The position numbers were made by a program, and so were the translations under genes. The notes beneath the pieces were generated by a model. It had not been told where the DNA came from, made no database searches, and was given only the letters and a program-made list of their open reading frames with translations. Shown here one piece after another: positions 19,090 to 26,939 of a stretch of DNA of 64,000 nt (within the stretch, counting starts at the first letter, position 1; each line of letters opens with the position of its first letter). The stretch comes from Arthrobacter sp. zg-Y1110 (GTDB lineage: Bacteria; Actinomycetota; Actinomycetes; Actinomycetales; Micrococcaceae): positions 558,001 through 622,000 of the forward strand of contig NZ_CP104272.1 of the NCBI RefSeq assembly GCF_025244865.1, written 5' to 3'.

Positions 19090-19211
19090 GCGCTTAAATC
19101 AATTGGTTGTAACCAGTTGAATATCGTTTCGTGATCGGAACGTGACATACCTCAAATGTTGCTGTACGCTCATCCTCGTGCCCGATTCGCCAAAGGTGGG
19201 GCACCTTCGAA

Positions 19212-19390
19212 CAGATCGCCTAGCTCTGCCACTGTTTGAAGTCCGTTCGCAGAATCGCATGGCAGAGGCGGGGGAACCAATTTCGGGTTTCGAAAGAAAC
19301 CCTTGGGGTTAAGTTGCAAAAGGCCATTGGCCGGGCAACCGGGTGACTCCCATCCGAATCCGACAGCTCACCTCGTAGGCAATTGGGAGA
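19212..19390 (+). ncRNA. ydaO-yuaA (c-di-AMP) riboswitch 2
   Basis: Paired CTCTGCC / GGCAGAGGC arms, GGGGGAACC, CCTTGGGGTTAAGTTGC, GGGCAACCGGGTGACTCCC and the 3' core CCGACAGCTCACCTCGTAGG (about 19357-19376) match the ydaO class in order. GCCTA (19217-19221) can pair with TAGGC at the 3' end. A -10-like TACGCT lies near 19165. It precedes two NlpC/P60-type genes and is distinct in sequence from riboswitch 1, so it is not a recent duplicate. The boundaries are approximate. Confidence 0.9.
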
Positions 19391-19399
19391 GGCAAACTT

Positions 19400-20200
19400 G
19401 TGTCATCAAACGCTCATGGCCGCCGTCGCGCTGCCACCGTACAGACCAACCCGATCACTGCACTTTCCAAGGCAGTCAGCAGCAACGCCGGAACCGTAGG
19501 CCGCCAGGCCGCCGTCGTAGTTGCAGCATCCGGCCTCGTGCTGGCTGCCGGACTTCCTGCACAGGCTTCCGTAAGCACGGACCGCCAGGCACTCGCAGCA
19601 ACCCCCCTGAACATCGTGGCCGGCAGCGTTACCGCCCCCGCCAACGCACCGTTCGAGCTTCCCCTGGTTGCCCCCAGCTCCACTTCCGGCGCCGAATACC
19701 GCGCACAGGTTGCAGCCGAAGAGGCCGCAGCCCAGGCAGCAGAAGAGCTCGCAGCCTCGCAGGCCGCAGCAGCAACCCAGGCAGCAGCCACCAAGAATGC
19801 CGCAGCTGCCCGCACCGCCGCCCCGGCAGCCTCCGGTGCCGCCGTAAAGCCAGCCTCCTCCATGTCGGCTCCGGTCGAAGCACCGGCTTCCGGCAACATC
19901 GCAGCTGGCCTGGTTGCTTCCGCCTACGGCCAGATCGGTGTGGCACAGGATTGCACCGCCATGGTCGAGAACGCCCTGCGCTCCGTCGGCAAGGCCGTCG
20001 GCGACCTTGGCCCGATGCAGTTCCTGCAGTTCGGTCCCCAGGTTTCCACTCCGGCTCCCGGTGACCTTGTGGTCAACGGCGGCCACGTTGCGATCTACGT
20101 CGGCAACGGCCAGGTCATCAGCGGCGGCCTGAACGGCCTGAACACCGGCCTGCATGCCCTCTCGGACCTGGGCGGCGTCAGCTTCGTCCGCGTCAGCTAA
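19400..20200 (+). CDS. Secreted NlpC/P60-type hydrolase (copy 1)
   Basis: 266 residues. An N-terminal export signal (GRQAAVVVAASGLVLAAG, about 34-51) is followed by an Ala/Glu-rich linker (about 98-160) and an NlpC/P60-like catalytic domain (166-266) with Cys185 (AQDCTAMV) and His229 (GGHVAIYVG). It probably cleaves peptidoglycan stem peptides outside the membrane. GTG start after GGGAGAGGC. It is the first gene after riboswitch 2; the next gene is a paralogue 26 bases on. The domain is shorter than typical NlpC/P60, and the third catalytic residue is not obvious. Confidence 0.88.
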   Translation: MSSNAHGRRRAATVQTNPITALSKAVSSNAGTVGRQAAVVVAASGLVLAAGLPAQASVSTDRQALAATPLNIVAGSVTAPANAPFELPLVAPSSTSGAEYRAQVAAEEAAAQAAEELAASQAAAATQAAATKNAAAARTAAPAASGAAVKPASSMSAPVEAPASGNIAAGLVASAYGQIGVAQDCTAMVENALRSVGKAVGDLGPMQFLQFGPQVSTPAPGDLVVNGGHVAIYVGNGQVISGGLNGLNTGLHALSDLGGVSFVRVS

Positions 20201-20226
20201 CCGGAATACGAGACGCGGAGAAAATC

Positions 20227-21027
20227 ATGACCTCGACAATTGAGCGCGCCCGCCACCGGGCGCCGGTGGAACGCACCACTACGCTGAACGCCCTTGCCGG
20301 CGCCGTCAGTGCCAACGCCGGAACGGTGGGCCGCCAGGCCGCCGTGATCGCGGCAGCCTCCGGGCTGGTACTGACCACCGGTGTCGCGGCCAATGCCTCC
20401 GGGGCGGACGCCATGCGCGACGTCCAGACGAGCACCCTGGATCTTTCCTCGGTCAAGATCCTCCAGGTCTCCGAAAACGCGACGGTTTCGTTCGAACGCG
20501 ACAGCATCGCCGGCACCACCCCGGCACCCGTGGCGGAACCTGTAGCCCCGGTTGCCGAAGCACCTGCTGCCGCTGCGGCTCCGAAACCGGCTGCCGTCGC
20601 TGCCGGCACGCGTGCTGCTGCCAACACGGTTCCTGCTGCTCAGGCCACCACCCTTAGCACGCCGGCACCTGCGCAGCCCGCGCAGAGCGCCCCTTCCGGC
20701 GTAGCATCCACCATTGCAGCCGCTGCCTACGCGCAGCTGGGCATCGGCCAGGACTGCACCCGGTTGGTCACCAACGCGCTGGCCGCGGCCGGAATCAACC
20801 ACCACGGCTGGCCTGCAAGCTACCTCACCCTTGGACGGACGGTGAGCGCAGCTGAGGCCATCCCCGGTGACCTTATCTACTACGCAGACGGCGGGATGGG
20901 CATGGCCCACATCGCCGTGTACGTGGGCGGCGGACAGGCAGTGCACGGCGGTTTCAACGGTGGATCCACCGTTGTGGCTCCGGCCGAGCTCGGCTCCGGC
21001 GGCGTCTACATCCGCGTAGGCGGCTAG
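20227..21027 (+). CDS. Secreted NlpC/P60-type hydrolase (copy 2)
   Basis: 266 residues, paralogue of the preceding gene. Both share the signal region (SANAGTVGRQAAV...ASGLVL, 28-49), a Pro/Ala-rich linker and the catalytic domain with Cys177 (GQDCTRLV) and His228 (MAHIAVYVGGG). Sequence outside these parts differs, so the duplication is old. ATG start with CGGAGAAA upstream. Same transcript as copy 1, hence also under riboswitch 2. A strong terminator follows at 21051-21082. Cell-wall remodelling is inferred from the family. Confidence 0.88.
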   Translation: MTSTIERARHRAPVERTTTLNALAGAVSANAGTVGRQAAVIAAASGLVLTTGVAANASGADAMRDVQTSTLDLSSVKILQVSENATVSFERDSIAGTTPAPVAEPVAPVAEAPAAAAAPKPAAVAAGTRAAANTVPAAQATTLSTPAPAQPAQSAPSGVASTIAAAAYAQLGIGQDCTRLVTNALAAAGINHHGWPASYLTLGRTVSAAEAIPGDLIYYADGGMGMAHIAVYVGGGQAVHGGFNGGSTVVAPAELGSGGVYIRVGG

Positions 21028-21050
21028 GCAGCTCCCGGTACAGCATCCAT

Positions 21051-21082
21051 GGCAAGGCCCCTCCTTCGGGAGGGGCCTTGCC
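21051..21082 (+). terminator. Terminator after the NlpC/P60 pair
   Basis: GGCAAGGCCCCTCC (21051-21064), a TTCG tetraloop, then GGAGGGGCCTTGCC (21069-21082): a perfect 14-bp stem. Confidence 0.85.
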
Positions 21083-21166
21083 TGGTTAAGCCGCAGCCCG
21101 GGCACGGAGCCAGGCGGGGTGCTGCGGGCCGGGGCCGAGCCCCTGCACCACCGGCATAAATGGCCA

Positions 21167-21184
21167 AGAACGCGATCGCGTTCT
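21167..21184. promoter_or_regulatory. 18-bp perfect palindrome upstream of the HNH gene
   Basis: AGAACGCGATCGCGTTCT is fully self-complementary with no spacer. It lies 88 bases before the HNH start at 21273 and after the preceding terminator, so it is probably a dimer-binding operator for this gene or operon. The regulator is unknown. Confidence 0.5.
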
Positions 21185-21272
21185 ACTCTTGCATAGACAA
21201 TCCGATGTGCCGTTGGCGAAAGCGGTGTCTTGTACTCACCGGTTCGCGGGCGGCAGGCGAAGAGGTATGTGC

Positions 21273-21773
21273 ATGCGCACTCTCGTTCTGAATGCTGGAT
21301 ATGAACCGTTGGCCGTGATCACCTTCCGCCGCGCCTTGGTGCTGGTCCTGAATGGAAAGGCGAGTGTGGTGGCGGAAAACGGCGAGCCGGTGGTCGGCCC
21401 CAACGAAATCCTCCCCAGGCCTTCGGTGATCCTGCTTCACCGGTACGTGAAAATTCCCTACCGGGAGGGCACCGTAGCCACCCGACGGGGCGTCCTGCGC
21501 CGGGATAACCATGAATGCGCCTATTGCGGGAAGGCGGCGGCTACCGTGGACCACGTGGTCCCGCGGTCCCGCGGCGGCGATGACAGCTGGGAGAACCTGG
21601 TTGCCTGCTGCCTGCGCTGCAATAACACCAAAGGGGACAGGACACTGGCGCAACTTGGCTGGGAGCTGCGGATTTCCCCCAAAGCGCCCCGGGGTGCGCG
21701 CTGGCAGATCCGCGAGCTTGAACGTCCCTCACCGCAGTGGGATCCGTTCCTGCAGAATGACACGGCTGCCTGA
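21273..21773 (+). CDS. HNH endonuclease family protein
   Basis: 166 residues. The N-terminal half (MRTLVLNAGYEPLAVITFRR) and the C-terminal HNH/zinc region CAYCG...VDHVVPRSRGG...CCLRCNNTKGDR are typical of the widespread actinobacterial HNH family. Four cysteines in two CxxC pairs would hold zinc; the DH and NN pairs are the catalytic signature. The start at 21273 has AGAGG seven bases upstream; an ATG at 21267 is too close to it and the longer frame from 21189 is unsupported. It overlaps mobA by one base (TGATG). The cellular role is unknown; it is not evidently part of a restriction system. Confidence 0.93.
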   Translation: MRTLVLNAGYEPLAVITFRRALVLVLNGKASVVAENGEPVVGPNEILPRPSVILLHRYVKIPYREGTVATRRGVLRRDNHECAYCGKAAATVDHVVPRSRGGDDSWENLVACCLRCNNTKGDRTLAQLGWELRISPKAPRGARWQIRELERPSPQWDPFLQNDTAA

Positions 21774-22462
21774 TGTCCGCTGCCGCTCCTTATGATGCAG
21801 TCGTCCTGGCCGGCGGCCGTTCCACGCGCCTTGGAGGCACGCCCAAGGCGCTGCTCCTGGCAGGGGACAGAACCCTGTTGGAAACCACCCTTGCCGCAGT
21901 GCAGGATGCACGCAGCATCGCCGTCGCGGGGCCGCCGGACCTGTCGAACCTGCTGAGCTCATCCGCACTGGGCGGGTCCCCGGTGACGCCTCTGCTGGTC
22001 CGGGAGGAGCCGGCCTACGCCGGTCCCGCAGCAGCAGTCGGAGCCGCCGTCGCCGCCCTCGCCGACCTCGAGAAGAGGGACAGCGCCAGCGGCAGCCTCA
22101 CTGACGGCGGCCTCAAGGACCGGGGAGGGAGCCCCTGGACGATGGTCCTGGCCTGCGACATGCCGCAGATCGCCTCCGCCGTCCGGGCCCTGCTGGATGC
22201 AGCCGCCGTGCCGCCCGCCGAGAGCCTGCTGGCAGTGGATTCCAGCGGTAACCGCCAGCCGCTGGCGGCGCTTTACCGCACAGCTGACCTGCGCGCCGCT
22301 GTTGCTTCCCTGGCCGCGGAGGGTTTAGCGAACAAGTCCATGAAGGCGTTGCTTGCTAGGGTGCAATGGAGGGGTGTTGATGTTCCCCCGACGAGTACAG
22401 CCGATGTTGACACCTGGAACGATGCACAAACCCTGGGTGTGAGCGCCGGGGACCTGCCGTAG
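21773..22462 (+). CDS. mobA: Molybdenum cofactor guanylyltransferase-like protein
   Basis: 229 residues, Rossmann-like nucleotidyltransferase. The N-terminal LAGGRSTRLGGTPKALL is the MobA signature for NTP binding; LACDMPQI is the metal-binding Asp motif. It links GMP to molybdopterin (or CMP in MocA-type enzymes), finishing the cofactor for Mo enzymes. It is followed by a DUF6457-type gene, moeA and fdhD, a coherent Mo-cofactor set. The start overlaps the previous stop by one base. Confidence 0.92.
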   Translation: MSAAAPYDAVVLAGGRSTRLGGTPKALLLAGDRTLLETTLAAVQDARSIAVAGPPDLSNLLSSSALGGSPVTPLLVREEPAYAGPAAAVGAAVAALADLEKRDSASGSLTDGGLKDRGGSPWTMVLACDMPQIASAVRALLDAAAVPPAESLLAVDSSGNRQPLAALYRTADLRAAVASLAAEGLANKSMKALLARVQWRGVDVPPTSTADVDTWNDAQTLGVSAGDLP

Positions 22463-22498
22463 CACCGGGCGGTCCCCAAGCGAAACGAAGGAGCACGA

Positions 22499-22783
22499 AT
22501 GGCAAGCCAGCAGGAACAACTCGAGGCGTGGAGCGGCAGGCTGCTGCAGGCACTGGAACTCGAGGGCACACCGGTGGATGTCTCCGCTGTCCTCGATCTG
22601 GCTGCAGCTGCCGCGCACAGCGTGGTGCGGCCTGCCGCCCCGCTGACCACCTTCATTGTCGGGTACGCGGCTGGACTCGCCGCCGGCAGCGGCCAGGCCG
22701 ACGACGCCGTCGCCATGCGTTCGGCCATGGCGGTAGCCGCGGAACAGTGCCGGAACGCCGCAACGGAAGGAGACGCCCAATGA
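22499..22783 (+). CDS. DUF6457-type protein
   Basis: 94 residues, all helical, with the pattern 'LEAWSGRLLQALELEGTPVD' then 'LDLAAAAAHSVVRPAAPLT' and 'FIVGYAAGLAAG'. This small family regularly sits between mobA and moeA in actinobacteria. No enzymatic motif or membrane signal; probably an accessory of Mo-cofactor enzymes. Its stop overlaps the moeA start (ATGA), so the two are translationally coupled. Confidence 0.85.
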   Translation: MASQQEQLEAWSGRLLQALELEGTPVDVSAVLDLAAAAAHSVVRPAAPLTTFIVGYAAGLAAGSGQADDAVAMRSAMAVAAEQCRNAATEGDAQ

Positions 22784-24075
22784 GCGAACATCCCGCACCC
22801 GTCATCCTGCCGGCCCAGCCCAATGCCTCCTGGGCGCAGGCCCGCCACGCCGCCTATGCAGCGGCCCGCCCGCTGCCGTATGAGACGGTTCCCCTGGACG
22901 AGGCACTCGGCCGGATCCTGGCCCTCGAAACCACTGCCCTGCAACCGGTACCGCATTACGCCTCCGCCGCGATGGACGGATGGGTTGTTGCAGGACCGCC
23001 GCCGTGGACTGTCATTACCCATGAGGAACCCGAGGTGGAACGCTGGCAGATCCACCGCGAATCGGGACGCCGCGCACTCCAGCCGGGCGAGGCCGTGGAA
23101 ATCCTCACCGGCGGGCTTATCCCCGAAGGCGCCGAAGCCGTGCTGCGCTCCGAAAGCGGCAACGTGTCGGCCACAACGCCGCCGCAGCTGACGCTCAGCG
23201 ACCGCGCGAAGGAATCCGAACCGCGCACCGGCGAACATATCCGCCCGGCCGGAGAAGAGGCGGCAGCGGGGGAGACCACCATCCCGGCGGGCAAGATGCT
23301 CAACCCGGCCCATATTGCACTGGCTGCCGTGTGCGGACATGACACCCTGCCGGTGCTGCGCTCCCCGCGAGTGTCCCTGCTGCTGACCGGGGACGAAGTC
23401 ATCGAAGCCGGCCTGCCCGAGCCGGGACAGGTCCGAGACACCTTCGGACCCCAGCTGCCGCAGCTGATCACGATGCTGGGGGGACGCATCGACGTCGTCC
23501 GGCGCCTGCCGGACCGGCTGGAGGAAGTGGTGGCGGCGCTGAGCAGCGAAGCCACGGATGAACTCTCCATCGCAATGTCTTCCGGCGACGTCCTCGTCAC
23601 TACCGGCGGCACCGGACGTTCCGACGCGGACCACCTGCGCCGTGCCTTGGAAGAGGTCGAGGCTGAACTCCTCATTGACGGAATCGCGATGCGTCCGGGC
23701 CATCCCACCATGCTGGCCCGGTTGCAGGACGGCCGCCTGCTGGTAGCGCTGCCCGGCAACCCGCTGGCCGCGATGATGGCGGTCTTCACCATCGTCCAAC
23801 CGCTGCTGGACGGACTCCGCGGGGCACCGATTTCCCGTGAACGGCATGTCCTGGCCGGGGTGGATCTGGAACCATTGCCCGGACGGACCAGGCTGGTTCC
23901 CTGCAGCATCCAGGAAGACCGGGCCATGCCTTCGCCGTATTTCCGCTCCGGAATGCTCCGCGGACTGGCAGAGGCGGACGCCGTTATGGTGGTGCCGCCG
24001 GAAGGCTGCATCAGGGACCAGGCCGTGATGGCACTGCCCCTGCCGTGGCAGGTCAACCGCGCACCGTCCGGATAA
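22780..24075 (+). CDS. moeA: Molybdopterin molybdenumtransferase MoeA
   Basis: 431 residues, normal for MoeA. It inserts molybdate into adenylylated molybdopterin. Seen are YASAAMDGWVV (substrate-binding AxDG), EILTGGLIPEGAEAVLR, the MPT-binding TTGGTGRSDADHLR-type loop (GDVLVTTGGTG) and ALPGNPLAAMM. The start at 22780 is chosen because it overlaps the upstream stop and has GGAAGGAG eight bases before; the frame is open from 22528 in the wrong phase for the upstream gene. Confidence 0.96.
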   Translation: MSEHPAPVILPAQPNASWAQARHAAYAAARPLPYETVPLDEALGRILALETTALQPVPHYASAAMDGWVVAGPPPWTVITHEEPEVERWQIHRESGRRALQPGEAVEILTGGLIPEGAEAVLRSESGNVSATTPPQLTLSDRAKESEPRTGEHIRPAGEEAAAGETTIPAGKMLNPAHIALAAVCGHDTLPVLRSPRVSLLLTGDEVIEAGLPEPGQVRDTFGPQLPQLITMLGGRIDVVRRLPDRLEEVVAALSSEATDELSIAMSSGDVLVTTGGTGRSDADHLRRALEEVEAELLIDGIAMRPGHPTMLARLQDGRLLVALPGNPLAAMMAVFTIVQPLLDGLRGAPISRERHVLAGVDLEPLPGRTRLVPCSIQEDRAMPSPYFRSGMLRGLAEADAVMVVPPEGCIRDQAVMALPLPWQVNRAPSG

Positions 24076-24167
24076 GCCCGGACACCGGGAAGGCCGGAGA
24101 GCGGGACAATCCGGGGGACCCCGGCCACCCGGAGCCAGAGTCAATGCACTAAAGACAGGGAGACACC

Positions 24168-25013
24168 ATGGGACGGGTTACCCAGCGAGGGCGGGTCACG
24201 CGCTTCCGGTTGGACGGGAACGTCAGCCGGCGGGATGACGTATTGGCGGGGGAGGAACCGCTGGAAATCCGGGTGATGGGTAAGTCCTTCACCGTCACCA
24301 TGCGGACCCCCGGCGATGACTTTGACCTGGTGGCCGGATTCCTGGTCTCCGAAGGGGTGATCTGGGACCCGGCCCAGCTCATCAGCCTGCGGTACTGCGC
24401 CGGAGTGGATGACGAAGGCAAACAGACCTTCAACGTGGTGGATGTCCAGCTCCGGCCCGGCACCCCGCTCCCTGACACCGGGATGGAACGGCACGTCTAT
24501 ACGTCCAGCTCCTGCGGCATCTGCGGAACGGCTTCCATCGAGGCGGTCCGGAAGTCCTCGCACTTCGATCCGTCCTCCGACGGCGTGAGGCTCCCGCTGG
24601 ACATGCTGGCGGCCCTGCCGGACCGGCTGCGCGAAGGCCAGAAGGTCTTCGACCGGACCGGGGGCGTCCATGCGGCGGGTCTTTTCAACGCCGACGGCGA
24701 GCTGCTGTGCCTGCGCGAGGACGTGGGCCGGCACAACGCGGTGGACAAGGTGGTGGGGTGGGCCCTGCGCGCCGGGATGCTTCCGCTGCGCGGCATGGTG
24801 CTGCAGGTATCCGGACGGGCGTCCTTCGAGCTGGTCCAGAAGGCCCAACTGGCGGGTATCCCGGTACTAGCCGCCGTCAGTGCACCGTCCGCGCTTTCCG
24901 TGGATCTGGCCAAGGACGCCGGAATGACGCTGATCGGGTTCAGCCGCGGTACGTCCCTGAACTGCTATTCCGCGCCGGAACGGATCCTGGCTGCCGCCCC
25001 CGCCCCCGTCTAG
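24168..25013 (+). CDS. fdhD: Formate dehydrogenase accessory sulfurtransferase FdhD
   Basis: 281 residues. FdhD takes sulfur from a cysteine desulfurase and places it on the Mo cofactor of formate dehydrogenase. The catalytic CxxC is in SSSCGICGTASIE (about 110-122); LREDVGRHNAVDKV and VSGRASFELVQKA are family signatures. It lies 92 bases after moeA, with AGGGAG before its ATG. No formate dehydrogenase gene is in the window, so its client is encoded elsewhere. Confidence 0.96.
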   Translation: MGRVTQRGRVTRFRLDGNVSRRDDVLAGEEPLEIRVMGKSFTVTMRTPGDDFDLVAGFLVSEGVIWDPAQLISLRYCAGVDDEGKQTFNVVDVQLRPGTPLPDTGMERHVYTSSSCGICGTASIEAVRKSSHFDPSSDGVRLPLDMLAALPDRLREGQKVFDRTGGVHAAGLFNADGELLCLREDVGRHNAVDKVVGWALRAGMLPLRGMVLQVSGRASFELVQKAQLAGIPVLAAVSAPSALSVDLAKDAGMTLIGFSRGTSLNCYSAPERILAAAPAPV

Positions 25014-25030
25014 CCGCAGCCGTCCGGACC

Positions 25031-26743
25031 CTAGCGGGTGGCCGGAAGCTGGACCGTTGCCGTGGTGCCCTCGCCCACTTTGGAAGCAATCCCCAGTTCT
25101 CCGCCGTGCTGGAGCACAATGTCCTGGACGATGGCCAGGCCCAGGCCGGTACCGGGGATGGCAGCGGAGGTGGCGTTGGAGGCACGGAAGAAACGCCGGA
25201 ACAGATTGGGCAGGTCCCCTTCCGGGATGCCGATTCCGGTGTCCCGGATCTGTACCCGCACGCCCGGCCCGGCGCCGTCCGGATGGACCAGCGCGGCACT
25301 GACCTGCACGGTTCCGCCGGCCGGCGTGAACTTCACGGCGTTGGAGCAGAGATTGGTGAAGACCTGCTCCAGCTGGGCGCGGTCTCCGTCAACCAGCAAG
25401 GGATCGGTCCCCAGGTCCAACCGCAGGTCCAGGCTGCTGGCCCCGGCTGCCGGTGCCAGTGAGGCGGCAACGGCGCGCAGGAGTTCTTCCAGGTCCACTT
25501 CCTCCACCTCGAGGTTGATCTCGTCCGCATCCTGCCGGGAGATGGTCAGCAGATCGCTGATCAGCTGGTTGAGCCGAACGGCATTGCGGCCAACGATCTT
25601 GAGCATCTGCGCGACGTCGTCCGGGATGTCCCCGCCGGAGCCGTCCAGGATGAGGTCCAGATAGCCGGTGATCGAGGTCAGCGGTGTCCGCAGCTCGTGG
25701 TTGACCGTGGCCACGAAATCGGTCTTGGCCTGGTCCAGGTCACGCTGGCGTTTGAGTACCATCCGCTGCGCGGTAATGAGGTTGCCCTGCACGAGGCCGT
25801 GCGCCAGGTTTCCACTGACATGCTGGATCAGGGAGATCTCCGTGCTCGTCCAGTCCCGCGGGGCACCCTCGCCGGCAAGCCAGAGCAGCCCGAAAGCCTT
25901 GTCCCCGTGGCCGAGCGGCACAATCACGGAGGTGCGCAGCCCGGCAGCCCGGGATTCCGCGCTTATCGGTACCGGCTCATCGGCGGGCTGACCGTGGTCT
26001 TCCACCGCCATTCCCCGGCCCCGCTCCCACAGCGTTTCGGCCAGCTCACCCGCAGTATGGGCGTTCAACGCGGGAATGCCACCGGAGGTTTCCTCGCGGC
26101 TCCACGCCAGGGCCAGTTCCGGAACGCGCTCATCCGGGAAGGTCACCAGCAGTGCATGGTCCGCTTCAAAGGTGGCTCCGAGTCCGTGAACCACTACCTC
26201 GGCCATCTGCTGCGGATCATTCGTGGCCCGGATGGCGGCGGAAATACGGCGCGTGTCCGCCCGCAGCCGCGATGTGGCCGCCCGTCGGTCCCTGCGCGCC
26301 CGAGCGGTGGCCAGGATGAGGTTGATCCGGCGTGCCAGATCCTCGGGGTCCACCGGGCTGGCCACGAAGTCGGCGATGCCCAGGTCAACCATGAAGTCCA
26401 TGTCCAGCCCGGCTTCGCCCGCCACGAGGATGACCGGCAGCTTGGTCATGGCCGGTTCGTGCCGGAGGCGCTTGAGCATGTCCATTCCGGCGACCTGGCG
26501 GATGGTGGAATCCACCACCGCCAACACCGGCGAGCCGGCACGTGCAGCTTCCATGGCCTCGTCGAGGTCCAGCACGGGGACTGCTTCCAAGCCCGCATCG
26601 GCGAGAATTCCGGCCACAACGGAGAAGACCTCGGGTTGTTCAACGGCAACCAGCGCCGTGGGACGCGGTTGCGCGCCGGGAGTGTTGCCCTCCGAAGAGG
26701 CGCCGCCCGTGGGGGCGGCTAAGGGTTTGAGTGCCGGGGGCAT
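25031..26743 (-). CDS. Histidine kinase with degenerate receiver and GAF domains
   Basis: 570 residues, soluble (no membrane helix). Order: receiver-like domain about 29-145, GAF about 165-318, HisKA with His349 (TVNHELRTPLTS), HATPase with LCSNAVKFTP, DTGIGIP and GTGLGLA. The receiver keeps the Asp (Asp78) but lacks the acidic pair (only Glu35), has Ala108 for the Thr/Ser, and Ser129 for the essential Lys, so it probably cannot be phosphorylated normally. The kinase core is intact. No response regulator is adjacent; it is divergent from an ABC exporter. The input may be a small ligand at the GAF domain. Confidence 0.93.
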   Translation of the reverse strand: MPPALKPLAAPTGGASSEGNTPGAQPRPTALVAVEQPEVFSVVAGILADAGLEAVPVLDLDEAMEAARAGSPVLAVVDSTIRQVAGMDMLKRLRHEPAMTKLPVILVAGEAGLDMDFMVDLGIADFVASPVDPEDLARRINLILATARARRDRRAATSRLRADTRRISAAIRATNDPQQMAEVVVHGLGATFEADHALLVTFPDERVPELALAWSREETSGGIPALNAHTAGELAETLWERGRGMAVEDHGQPADEPVPISAESRAAGLRTSVIVPLGHGDKAFGLLWLAGEGAPRDWTSTEISLIQHVSGNLAHGLVQGNLITAQRMVLKRQRDLDQAKTDFVATVNHELRTPLTSITGYLDLILDGSGGDIPDDVAQMLKIVGRNAVRLNQLISDLLTISRQDADEINLEVEEVDLEELLRAVAASLAPAAGASSLDLRLDLGTDPLLVDGDRAQLEQVFTNLCSNAVKFTPAGGTVQVSAALVHPDGAGPGVRVQIRDTGIGIPEGDLPNLFRRFFRASNATSAAIPGTGLGLAIVQDIVLQHGGELGIASKVGEGTTATVQLPATR

Positions 26744-26939
26744 TACGGCCTTTCGTCGGTGCCCGGTTCAGCTCCAGGGGCAGCGATTCGAAGTGTACCA
26801 GCGCCCGGAGCCAAACTAGTGACTTGGTTCACTGTGCCCTCAGGAACAGATTCCGGCGGAGTTTCAGCCACTAGCGATCAGGCGGGAACGGCCTTCGGAC
26901 GGGTTTAAGCTGGAACGTGCGGATATCGGAGGAACAGAC

